From contig NC_134095.1 in the NCBI RefSeq assembly GCF_000715075.1, forward strand, positions 58,586,419-58,650,418: a DNA stretch of 64,000 bases, given 5' to 3'. How positions within the stretch are numbered: the first letter of the stretch is position 1; each line of letters starts with the position of its first letter. This document shows, in pieces, positions 11,177 to 20,658 of the stretch. Origin of the DNA: Nicotiana tabacum (lineage: Eukaryota; Streptophyta; Magnoliopsida; Solanales; Solanaceae). A model generated the notes under the pieces. It made no database searches. It worked only from the letters and a program-made list of their open reading frames with translations, and was not told the origin of the DNA. Both the position numbers and the translations under genes were made by a program.

Positions 11177-11369
11177 TCCAAAAGCTTCATATCTATGTTG
11201 AATCTTTCATATCTAGTACATATCTACCATGAAAATTCCTTGGCTCTATCCGATGTATCGTATAACTTACATCTAGGATTCAAAGTAGATAGCAATTTGA
11301 AATAAATTCTATAGGACAGACATATAAGTTCCGAACCAGGCGCATAATTATAACCATGCGTTTTCACAT
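10883..11369 (-). repeat. Left arm of a 487-bp inverted repeat
   Basis: It pairs with 12187-12673 base for base under the mapping x to 23556-x, with very few differences seen by eye. It includes the movement-protein start, the leader end, the broken primer site and an internal movement-protein fragment. The 817-bp spacer holds leader and coat-protein pieces. Confidence 0.9.
11238..11247 (-). other. Primer-binding-site half at the right virus end (AGAGCCAAGG)
   Basis: The minus strand reads CGGAT then AGAGCCAAGG. The second part is the 3' half of a tRNA-Met primer site followed by viral leader. The first part is a foreign movement-protein fragment (11248 upward). The breakpoint therefore falls inside the primer site. 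The inverted copy has the same junction at 12308/12309. Confidence 0.65.
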
Positions 11370-11622
11370 GACCAATAAGGATTCGAAATATACGGAAATT
11401 CTATTATAGTTTAATGACTGTATGGAAGGATCTATATGCTTTTACCCAAGCAAGGGGCCTGTCTAAGCCCGATACATACTCTTACTGAGCCCATGTGTCT
11501 AGCAGTTCTAACTGTGAAAGAGGTAGCCCTTTTTACAACTTCAAACGGGCTTTAATGTCACAGCTGGCTAGACGTAGCTACTAAGGCAAAGCCAATAAGA
11601 GTAGTACCAGAACCGACTGTAC

Positions 11623-12072
11623 CTGTTCCCCTAAATTTTTTACATATAAACCCAAATAATTGTTTTGAGAAATCAATTTATTAATTTCTGCAATACTAAT
11701 AGCTGCTACGTTATCATCAATAAATTTTTGAAAGGCAGTGAAAGTAATACCAGTATTATTAGGTAAAATAAAGGGAGCCTGAGGAGGATAAATTGCTTTA
11801 GTAATATTATCACTCCCGTCTTTATAAGATCTTTCCAATACCTTTATATAAAGTGGTAAATAAGTTGTTATGAACCAAGGAACAAAATACATAATTTGAT
11901 TATGCAAGGCACAAGTTTCATAAAATTCTTGAGATATATTATTCAAATCCTCTTTACTATAAGTATCAAAAAACCATGTTTTAAACTGGTTCCATTTTTC
12001 ACTAAAAAATTCTTTTTGAATGTAAATACGGGCCCGAGAACCGGGGCTAAAATCAATTTGGTGTGGAATCAT
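11623..12072 (-). pseudogene. Partial second copy of the EPRV coat-protein N-terminus
   Basis: Starts at ATG 12072, equivalent to 10097 in the main unit, and matches it for about 150 codons ([15 protein letters not shown] onward) until the join with a leader piece near 11623. At codon 33 this copy keeps TGG (Trp) where the main unit has TAG. The stop in the main copy therefore arose after the duplication, or the pieces come from different viral molecules. Confidence 0.85.
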
Positions 12073-12186
12073 TAAATATTATTGGGGTCGAAATCCATCT
12101 CGGATAAAGAAGGAATATCTTTATCTGAAATATTGTCATTATCTTGAACAATATTTGTTTGAGGGTTCTTGATGCTTTGACTTTAA

Positions 12187-12673
12187 ATGTGAAAACGCAT
12201 GGTTATAATTATGCGCCTGGTTCGGAACTTATATGTCTGTCCTATAGAATTTATTTCAAATTGCTATCTACTTTGAATCCTAGATGTAAGTTATACGATA
12301 CATCGGATAGAGCCAAGGAATTTTCATGGTAGATATGTACTAGATATGAAAGATTCAACATAGATATGAAGCTTTTGGAATGGATCTGGGAGAAACAAGT
12401 ACTAAAAGTACTAGACTTGAAGAGGTAGATATACCTCAAAACCTTGATTTATTAAATAAATGGACTATTCCTAAAGTTTCTATAAAAACCATTTATGATT
12501 ATGGTTGGTTTGATAAACTTTCTTCTAAACAATTGATAAAAACGACTGAACAGTCTTTAGCATTAAATTCGTCTGAACAGACTATTCGTTTGTTAAACAA
12601 GCATGATATAGATTTATATAAACATCATTACCATTATGTGCATATTGGTATGGTTCAAATTGCATTTAAACCT
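12187..12673 (+). repeat. Right arm of the 487-bp inverted repeat
   Basis: Reverse complement of 10883-11369. It carries a 98-codon copy of the movement-protein N-terminus (start 12380), cut off after GMVQIAFKP. The fused tail ANL is rearrangement sequence. Confidence 0.9.
12380..12673 (+). pseudogene. Truncated inverted copy of the EPRV movement protein
   Basis: The first 98 codons or so of the movement-protein frame, identical at the protein level to the start of the ORF at 11176 as far as compared. It ends at the inverted-repeat boundary and lacks the conserved 30K core downstream, so it is non-functional. Confidence 0.85.
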
Positions 12674-13068
12674 GCAAACCTATGAAAGTAATCCAGACTC
12701 TTTCAAAATATAAAGAAATTCTTAATATAGTTTCTTGATTTGGTTCCAAGATGGTGGTACAGTTGGTTCTGGTACTACTCTTATTGGCTTTGCCTTAGTG
12801 GCTACGTCTAGCCAGCTGTGACATTAAAGCCCGTCTGAAGTTGTAAAAAGGGCTACCTCTTTCACAGTTAGAACTGCTAGACACATGGGCTCAGTAAGAG
12901 TATGTATCGGGCTTAGACATGCCCCTTGCTTGGGTAAAAGGATATAGATCCTTCCATACAGTCATTAAACTATAATAGAATTTCCGTATATTTCGAATCC
13001 TTATTGGTCGTGCGGACTATCGCCAACCTTTAAAGTGTACTAAAGCAGCTAGATCTTATTGGCCGTGC

Positions 13069-13209
13069 GGATACAATATATATACTACAAGACAATATAT
13101 TATGCGAATATATATACATAAGATACAATATATATACTACAAGAAAATATATAAGAGAATATATATACATAAGATACAATATATATACTACAAGACAATA
13201 TATTATGCA
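13069..13209. repeat. AT-rich minisatellite, right part
   Basis: More than two units of the repeat seen at 2420-2670 (GATACAATATATATACTACA, ATTATGCGAATATATATAC). They start directly at the end of virus-derived sequence and show that the EPRV block lies inside the minisatellite. Confidence 0.9.
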
Positions 13210-13334
13210 TGACAATTTAGTGTTTTACTATTGTTTTGTTATTTTCTTTTTCGTCAAGCACTTTAATAATTAGATCTACATATATACTACATATATATTT
13301 TTAATATAGCCATGATACTACAAGAAATTGCCTT

Positions 13335-13530
13335 AAAAAAAATTAAACCCCGCTAGGCCCGCAAAGCCTACGAGCCCGGCCCGTTAAGCACAGGACCATG
13401 TGGGCTTAGGCCCGTCACGGGCCGGTTCCACCCATTGAGCCCACGAAGCCCGGGACCGCCAGAGCCCAGGCCCACGAAGCCCAGCCCGTTTGGCCCACGA
13501 AGGTTTGGGCCCGACCCAGAATACAACACT
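13335..13530. other. GC-rich GGCCC/GGGCC-rich segment, probable hAT subterminal region
   Basis: Dense repeats of AGCCCG, GGCCCACGAAGCCC and GGGCCGG in otherwise AT-rich DNA. Clustered short motifs of this type are common inside the ends of plant hAT elements, where the transposase binds. No terminal inverted repeat follows, so the end looks truncated or decayed. Confidence 0.5.
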
Positions 13531-13545
13531 AAATGGAATGGCATA

Positions 13546-14089
13546 AAGCTACGGTTAGGCCTAATGGATTCAGTGTTTGATTGAATTTTTTTTTGACCTC
13601 TGGTGCACGGGGCATTATTTGAGCTACATTGAATGAATTCTTTTAATATTTTTCTTAAATCAATAGGCGTATGATTGTCCTAAAAATAGAATAAAGCAGA
13701 TAAGAATTTGCGAGATGTGCACGCCGAGTTTTTCTTTTCTTGTGATTTCTTTTATGATATAATAAGATCTTGTTTAGTTGTTTGCTAAGTTGACAATTGT
13801 ATAACTTCTAATTGTTGAAGCTTTTAAATATAGGCCTCGTTGGTTTACTTAAAACCAATAAATTTGTTCAAATGGTTGAATGTTGTCTCCTGGTTCTATG
13901 TTTACGTGAGATTTGTCATGCCATTTGTTTGTTACAATTGCTTGGCGTGAGTAACGTTGCCTTCATCCTATTGTTTTTATTTTTGCCACATTGTGACATG
14001 TTTGGGTATTGATCCATATTTAGCGAAGATTAATTCATATTACTTTGAGCAGTCAACTCGTTAATTTGTAAATAATTCATAGTAGTTGC
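13546..14089. other. Intergenic AT-rich DNA, nothing recognised
   Basis: I see no coding frame with family character and no clear repeat. A 66-codon frame at 13812 is hydrophobic and Cys-rich but has no support. The junction between the hAT remnant and the next LTR remnant lies here without a clear boundary. Confidence 0.5.
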
Positions 14090-14781
14090 TAATAATTTAA
14101 AGATCTAATTACAACCCCTTCATAATTCATGACCTTACAATAATCTCAAATTAAATTAGGAAATAAATTACAAACATCGTAGTTTGCTTTAGGCTCGATT
14201 TAGACTAGTATTGTGATTACGTATACGTTCGCAGAATATAATTGCAAATTTAATTCTAAAAGTAACTCGAGGGATGTGTTCCCGCAACTTCAATCAAAAT
14301 TTTCCTTATAAAATAAACAAAGTTTCATTAATTGCGGACACGTTCGCGTGACATGATTTTTGACGCGCCAAAGGAAATAAGTATGCTTATGCGTAACTCG
14401 ATTCTTTAATTACGAATAAATCTAATGATTAAAAGCGGTAAAAGATAAATGCACATAGGTCCTAAAACTGATGTAGTTAAACAATTTAAGCCAAGTATAA
14501 ATTGCTAAGTGACCGTGCTAGAACCACGGAATCCGGGAATGCCTAACACCTTCTCCCGGGTTAACAGAATTCCTTATTTAGAATTTCTGGTTTGCAGATT
14601 TTTAAATAAAGTCAAATTTCTTCGACTTGGGATTTTAAAATAAATCGGTGACTTGGGACACCAAATAAGTTATTCCAAGTGGCGACTCTAAAAATAAAAT
14701 AATCACATTTCGAATAATGTCACTTTAATTGGAAAAACTTCCTTATATACCCCCCTCGGGTGGTAAAAATGAGGTGTGACA
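14090..14781 (+). mobile_element. 3' end of an old Ogre/Tat-type LTR (E0)
   Basis: The last 300 bp match the ends of the other LTRs in the window: GACCGTGCTAGAACCACGG, a CTAACACCTTCTCCCGGGTTA word, GTGGCGACTCT, and the terminal GAGGTGTGACA at 14781. Upstream similarity fades and the 5' limit (about 14090) is a guess. No primer site follows. Gag sequence of another element begins at 14782, so this is a 3' or solo LTR end inserted in older gag DNA. Confidence 0.7.
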
Positions 14782-15518
14782 CATATTACCACTCACCACC
14801 ACCTGCCCGCCAAAACTACCAAAAATCAAGACCAAACTTCGACCGCAGACCACCCAAACAATACACTCCAATTGCTGAACCCAAAGACCAATTGTATGAA
14901 AGGCTGAAGGCTGCTGGTTATGTCACTCCCATTCCCGCTATTGCTATGGAAAATTCTTCTCAGTGGATTAACCCAAACAAGATATGTGCCTATCACTCAG
15001 GCATGAAGGGTCATACCATTGATGAGTGTCGCACTTTAAAGGACAAGATCCAGATATTAGTTGACACTAAAGTCATATAGGCAAAGGAGGTTGCACCCAA
15101 TATTCGTAACAATCCTCTCCCGGATCACAGAGGTGATAGAGTAAATGTGATAGAGACCGATGAAGAATGGGATCCGGAAGGGTCAATTAGACTCATTCGG
15201 GAGGGGGATGATCCTAAAACATCTCCAGTCACCCTCACGCCCATTGTGGTACAAATCCAGGCACCGCTGGAAGTCGAGGTAACCGCACCAACACCATTTG
15301 AAGTTGAGGTAACCATACCCTTCACTTTGATAGTAGAACCCACATCATCTTATAAGCATTCATGCTATACCATGGGATTATGTTGCGGAAGCAAGAAGGA
15401 AACGAAAAGCGAAAATGGAAGAAATAGGTGCAACACAAGGCATAACTAGAATTGGCAGGGTTTATACACATGGGAATTTGGGAGGAACAAGCAAAGAAGC
15501 TGCATCTAAGTCGCCTGT
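14782..15518 (+). pseudogene. Gag fragment of an older Tat/Ogre-type element (E0')
   Basis: The frame around 14782-15080 gives the Gag C-terminal region: Pro/Gln-rich, then PIPAIAMENSSQWINPNKI, then the knuckle CAYHSGMKGHTIDEC (CX2HX5HX4C, the Tat-type spacing). A TAG at 15078 follows, but the same frame continues with KEVAPNIRNNPLPDHRGDRV and a Val/Pro-rich linker to about 15350. A frame change then leads to REGKAKM-like text ending at the E1 LTR. This fragment is the DNA into which E1, and probably the E0 LTR, inserted. Confidence 0.75.
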
Positions 15519-16637
15519 TGTGAGCAGGTGATTTTTGCCTTACATGAAATACTCCTACAGAATTCCAAAAATTAGATTTTTTTCCCTTTTAATTATTTGT
15601 TATTTTAGGAATTATTGTAGAATTCTCTTGATTGTTTGCATTTTGTGTGCATGTTTAATTTTATTCAATTCATAAAAAATACAAAAAATATGTTGCATGT
15701 ACATTTAAGATTTAATTTTATATTTTTAGATTAATTAGTAAATTAGTGTTTCATAAAAATTGGAAAAATCACCCAAAAAATAACCAACTTTGCATTTTAT
15801 TGTTTAAATTAGAATTTTGTTAGTTTTCTTTAAAATTTCGTTTTTAATTAGTTATGTTAATTATTATTTAGAATTAATTAGTATTTTTGGATAGGCTAAT
15901 TTGGTTTTAAGATTTAATTCAGGTTTTGATTTTTAATTTTGGAAAAAGAAAAGAATTTTTAATAAATTGAAAAAAGAAATGAAAAAAGAGGGAGAAAGAT
16001 CAGATTTGGGCCAACTCAATTTAAACTCCTAAAGCCCAATTCAATTACACCAAATACCCGTCCAAAACAGCCCAGATCCGTTCCTCACCCGGTCCGGTCA
16101 TTTAAGTAAACCGAACGACCCTGTTTTATTCCGTTGATCATAGCCGTTGGATTTCTATCATCCGACGGCTCAGAACTGTTTTGTCGTTTACCATATAATG
16201 GTCGGAATTGGGGTCAAACCCCCCCTAAAGACCAAATTCTTCTCCTTCGTCTCTCACCTTCTTTAGAGACAACTGAACCAAACCCTAGAAGTCGCCCCCA
16301 TTTTCCGTCGCATCCGCCCGGCGGCGCCACCCCCAAGCCAACCCAAATTAACACCACATACCCCCCATGACCCCCTCATACCTAATCCATCACTAGTTTT
16401 CCTCGAATATGTCTAGAACTCCTCGAATCTTAAATCCGAGTTCGAGCCCTAAAAATCTAAAATCATTTTTTCATCGAACCCAGTGACATGCATGATCATA
16501 GGGTGCTGTTCTTTCGAGTTTTGAAGTTTGATTTCAACAAAAACTGATGTCGTTCAGTTGTTCTTGACAAAAGAACAAATGATCGACATTAGTTTTGTTA
16601 AGTCATTTGTCTCCAGTAGTTTTCGAGTTCTGATTTG

Positions 16638-17743
16638 GTAAGTCCCCTTCACCCCTTTGTCTTTTCTTTCTTTTACTATCTTATTCTTCTTCTCCTTCCC
16701 CCTTCTTTAGTTAGTTTTTTTCCCTTCTTTCTACTGATTTGGTTGAAACTCGATCAATCCTCTGAGTTCAAATTGTCTTCTATTCATTTTTTTTTCTTTT
16801 TTTTTCCTTTGTGAAAGCCTGTTCTCTAATTTCCTTAGTTCGTTAAGTTTTGTTATTAGCCTGTTTAAAGTTCTGATTTCATCTCTCGTTTAGTCACCTA
16901 GTTAATTTAATTAGGTTTATTTTGATAACATAGTTAATTTCTTGCTTACTTGTTGTTTAATAATCTTTCGATTAGTGTAGGTTTGGTTTCGAAATCATTT
17001 AAGTATTTTTCCTCTGTTTGTGTACTGATTGATTTAGTTTCATTTTTGCTATTTGGGCTTTGAAACCATTTCATACCTTCCCCCAAGAGGTTATTTAGGT
17101 TATTGGGTCAGAATTGAGCCCATATTTAGTTTAACTATTGGGTCAATTTGACCCATGACCCATGGGTTCCCGGGATAAATAATAGGGGTCCTAAAAGGTA
17201 GTTTAGGAACTCTAGGTGAAAGAATATTTGGTAACTAACTGGGGGAAGATTTCTAGAAGGTGTCATTGGGACTTATGTGAAAATCTGAATTTTACACTAA
17301 GGGTGTCTAAGCAAAAATAAAAATTGTAAAAGGTTTTAAGTGCAAAACTAAATGCATTTCTGCAGCCCTAAAACCTTTCCTATAAAGGCACCTTTTCTTC
17401 AAGCTCAAGTTAGAGGGCAGAGAGATAAAAAAATTCCTGAAAAGCTTAAACGACTGAGTTTCTCTGAAAAATTCTGAATTCCATTGCTGAAAACCACCAA
17501 AATTCTGCTTTGGTTTTGATTTCTGATTCTCTTGTGTTAGTTAGAACTTGTGAAAACTCCTTAGTTATATTTCTGAAATGGTTTGAGTGTGATTTGAAGA
17601 TTGGGTTTTGATTTATTGGTCTTCTACTGTTCCATTGTTTGGTTTCGAGTTGGTTTTGCTGGCTGTTTCCTGCTGCTGAGCTCTGTTCTGCTGCTGTCTA
17701 CCGATTTTTTTGTTTCTCCTTGCTTTTCTCTTTCGATTCCCAG
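16638..17743 (+). other. Possible intron inside the E1 LTR
   Basis: GGTAAGT at 16637-16643 fits a plant 5' splice site and TTCGATTCCCAG at 17732-17743 a 3' splice site. The E3 LTRs have a GTGAGT and TTGTTCCCAG pair at equivalent places. Speculative, because the TATA box at 17381 would lie inside it. Confidence 0.25.
17381..17388 (+). promoter_or_regulatory. TATA box of the E1 LTR (TATAAAGG)
   Basis: CCTATAAAGGCACC, then CTTCAAG about 20 bp on. The same core lies at 34401 and 52440 in the E3 LTRs, which supports the U3/R boundary shortly downstream. Confidence 0.7.
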
Positions 17744-19587
17744 GTACATACTCTTAGGCCTTATTGATTTGTGAAGTTGGATTTGAAGAATGAAATGAAA
17801 AGTAAAAAGTTTAAAGCATAGTATCAGTTTTATTTGTGCTTCAGTTGTATCTCTTCTTGATTTTGTATTTTAGTAGTTTAGTTCTTATCATTGTACATTA
17901 TCATGAGACTGTTAAGGTGCTGCATTAATAGACTTAGTCAAGGCACATGAATCTTAGCTTTGCTTTAATTTTGACTGAAACAAGTGTTCATGATTGGTGA
18001 TGATTTCGTATTGAACTAGCTATCATGACAAGTATAGGTTAGGGATAAGATGAATAATGTGTAGTCTGTTATTCAAAGGCACTGTGATGTGTTGTTTTTG
18101 CTCAGAATTGGTTGTCCTGTGATATGTGATTACAAACTCATGTTGAGGATAGTTTGATTTGCCTATTAGTCGTGTTTAAAGTTTGGCATAAATCAATTCA
18201 ATGTTTGATATCTTGTGAAATGGGGGGTTTAAATCAATTAATTTGAAGATGTTGTTGAGAATCTTCGTGTGACTTTTGGGATCCAAGCAATTCACATGCT
18301 AATTTTCTGGATTGGTTGTTGTTTAGTATTGAGAAGAGTTCAATTGATTTAAGTTTTCTTGAGTGGTAGTTAATGTAAAATCATGTGAAGAAAAAAAGGA
18401 AAATAGTCAAGGTTGTTTTAAGAGTAAAGTTATGCGTTGATTTGCCCCTGTTGGTTCATAAGTCTGTTTAAATTGGAACTGATGTTAAATTTCGGAATTT
18501 TCAGCTAGCTAAATGGTGTTTGAACATTTAAAATTCAGAAATAAATTATTAGTTCAATCTCATGCTTCTTATGGTCTTGGTCAATTTCCATTTCCTTGAT
18601 TGTATACAATTGTTTGATTCTGAAAGTTGGGCCCAATGTTGGCCCAGTCAACGATGTTCAATCTCAGATTCCTTTTGCATGTTCCATGCCCTTGGACGTC
18701 CTTCCTCATCAATAATTGGGCTCGTTTTAGGCCCAAGCCTGAAATTGGTCTCATTTAGTTCGCAGTTTGTTGCAGCAATTTCCCCTTAGATGATTGGTCT
18801 TTTAATACAAAGATTGTTAGTTAATTAGTAGGGTCGAACTTTTAGTTAAAAATAATTAGAATCCCATTAAGCCATCCTTAATTAATTAATTAGAGTCTTA
18901 AGGTAGACTCGAGGTGTGCCGTGCCAAATAAAATCTCAAATGCATGACCTTCGCTTAATTAATTTTTGAAACCTTAGAAATTAAGGCGTGCCATTTAGTC
19001 GAATTTTCATGGCCCTCACCAAGTTGAAAGTGCGTAGTTGCTTTAGGCGCGTTATTTTAAAAATTACCTTCCTAAACTCGGGTGCGCATTTCATGTGTCC
19101 CAAATTCAAATCTCAACAACATTAAATAAAATGTGTCTCGAGCTACGAGTGCATTTCATGTGGCGTGGTCCAAAGACGTGTTTTAAATAACGTTGAATCT
19201 TCCTAAAATTAATTAAAAGCGGCTAATAAGTTAAAATGTACCATAGGCTAAAACATGTATTAAAATCAGATAATAGACCAATTGTAATAGTTTAAGCGAC
19301 CGTGCTAGAACCACAGAATCCGGGGGTGCCTAACACCTTCCCTCGGGTTAATTGAATTCCTTATTCAGAATTTCTGGTTCGCAGACTTCAAAAAGGGAAG
19401 TCGAGTTTTCCTCGATCTGGGATTTAAAAAATAAACTGGTGACTTGGGACACCACAAAAACAAATCATCCCAAGTGGCGACTCTGAATAAAATAAAGTAA
19501 AATAATCTCATTTTGAATAATGTCACTTAAAGTGAAAAAACTCCCTTATATACCTCTCGGTGTATAAAAAAGGAGGTGTGACAGCTC

Positions 19588-19605
19588 TGGCGACTCAGCT
19601 GGGGA
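19588..19605 (+). other. Primer binding site of E1, tRNA-Arg type
   Basis: TGGCGACTCAGCTGGGGA starts four bases after the LTR end. It resembles the complement of a plant tRNA-Arg 3' end, the primer known for Ogre elements. Weaker resemblance to the tRNA complement (AACCCAGAA, TGGTTC) continues for about 20 nt. Confidence 0.75.
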
Positions 19606-20658
19606 AATAAACCCAGAACTTTGGTTCAGAGTTTAAGAATTCAAGCTTAGAATAATTATTATAGTTGACTTGTTTTTATCTGATTTTTACATGTTGAGCC
19701 TAATGTGCTAAATGCCGCTTTTACCGCTTTGATATTGTTTGGATTGTATATAAACTGCTACGAAATCCTTCTTCTCTCTGAGTCGTCTAAATCATCTGGG
19801 AAGTGTGCACTTCGTGTGGCTTCTTTTTCTGTTAGAGTCTTATCCCAATTTTAGAACGAGGTTCGGACAAGTTGCAAAGCCGGTGAAGCTTCTGTATTTC
19901 CGGTACGCTGCCCCCCCTCGGCTCGAGCTATCCGCTCGGGTAAGCCAGGTCTAGAATAATAAACCCAGGTTTTAAACCTAGTATAACAAAACTTCATGCT
20001 GGATCCCTAGTAGAAACGTTTGTTTGCATCACATGCATTTGACTTTGGAGACTCAACACAGGGGTTGGGTCTGTCTAGGACAGGTGTACCCGAAATGAAA
20101 TGACCATCCTGATGCATCCTACTTGCTACTTGTGCATTTATTTGCTTCGGATTTGCATGTTGACTGGTTTGTTGGATAATAAGAGGAAAGTTGAAAAAAA
20201 AATCAATGTGAGAGCTAAGAGAGATAATTGCCTGTTTTTGAAAAAAATTAGTTTCCAAAAATATACCGAAACTCTGTCGAAATTTTGAAAAAAACGAAGA
20301 GATACGTACGCAACCCCCATCGGGTCCAACTTCTCTTTTTGCAAAAATAGCCCAAAAAGAACAAATTTTTTTATTTTTATTGTAAATAAGCAGGGTGATG
20401 TCATTCTTGGCTAAAATAGCCGAATGTCTCTAAAAAGGCACCGGAAGGCCGTTTTTGCATGAATAGCCACCTTTGGTTGCTTTTTCAAGGTTTTGGCCGG
20501 TTAGCAAATACAGCCTTAAAATCTTCTTCCCCGAAGAGCTGAAAGGCCGTATTTGCAAAGCCGGATTTTTTACGAAAATTTTGAAAAAAAAATTAGTGAC
20601 AACTTTTTCTTGAGTCAAAATGAGTCATAATATTTCTTTAATTAAATCAGCCTAATAA
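19606..20658 (+). other. E1 leader between primer site and ORF1
   Basis: Non-coding. It matches the E3 leader in blocks (for example CTTCGTGTG, GAACGAGGTTCGGACAAG, CTCGGGTAAGCCAGGTCTAG). It contains the 3' half of the repeated hairpin motif (GATACGTACGCAACC, about 20299-20335); the 5' arm is deleted compared with E3. Confidence 0.6.

Larger units (their letters stand above)
3143..11247 (-). mobile_element. Endogenous pararetrovirus (solendovirus-like), one genome-length unit
   Basis: Read on the minus strand, the unit gives a tRNA-Met primer-site half (AGAGCCAAGG), a short leader end, movement protein, CP-protease-RT-RNase H polyprotein, ORF3, ORF4, an intergenic promoter with TATA box, a polyadenylation signal, a long leader, and finally TGGTAT, the other half of the primer site. 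Order and length (about 8.1 kb) fit Caulimoviridae of the tobacco vein clearing virus / tomato EPRV kind. There is no integrase. The polyprotein has three in-frame stops and a frameshift, so the copy is defective. Assignment to the solendovirus group is from gene order and remembered motifs, not from a search. Confidence 0.9.
11248..13068. mobile_element. Scrambled EPRV fragments attached to the main unit
   Basis: In order: a movement-protein piece (11248-11369, minus); a leader piece (11370-11622, minus, copy of about 3243-3500); CP N-terminus plus the end of the movement protein (11623-12166, minus); a movement-protein piece (12167-12308, plus); primer-site remnant, leader end and movement-protein N-terminus (12309-12673, plus); and a leader piece (about 12697-13068, plus, copy of about 3170-3545 inverted). 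Several joins share two to five bases, as in end joining. The right end stops within the leader and meets the minisatellite at 13069. Confidence 0.85.
1..13545 (+). mobile_element. Decayed hAT-family DNA transposon, split by a pararetrovirus insertion
   Basis: The left part holds a broken hAT transposase (200-2212), its 3' flank and an AT-rich minisatellite. The same minisatellite resumes at 13069-13209, after the viral block. It is followed by AT-rich DNA and then by GC-rich sequence full of GGCCC/GGGCC words (about 13335-13530), which resembles the subterminal regions of plant hAT elements. I therefore read 1-3142 and 13069-13545 as one element interrupted by the virus. No terminal inverted repeat or 8-bp target duplication is visible, and the left end may lie outside the window. 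The right limit is approximate. Confidence 0.6.
15519..19583 (+). repeat. 5' LTR of E1 (4,065 bp)
   Basis: Starts TGTGAGCAGG and ends GGTGTGACA, i.e. TG...CA. The tail shares long words with the E3 LTRs, and the start matches too (TGTGAGCA-GTGATTTTT). It is followed by the primer site. No long ORF within it is credible; the 78-codon frame at 16134 is LTR sequence seen in related form in E3. Confidence 0.88.

Noticed and set aside
13812..14012. 66-codon hydrophobic frame
   Set aside because: Isolated, without support from context, composition or similarity.
16134..16370. 78-codon Pro/Ser-rich frame in the E1 LTR
   Set aside because: Lies in LTR sequence; a related frame in the E3 LTR is in the same non-coding region, and no start or domain supports it.
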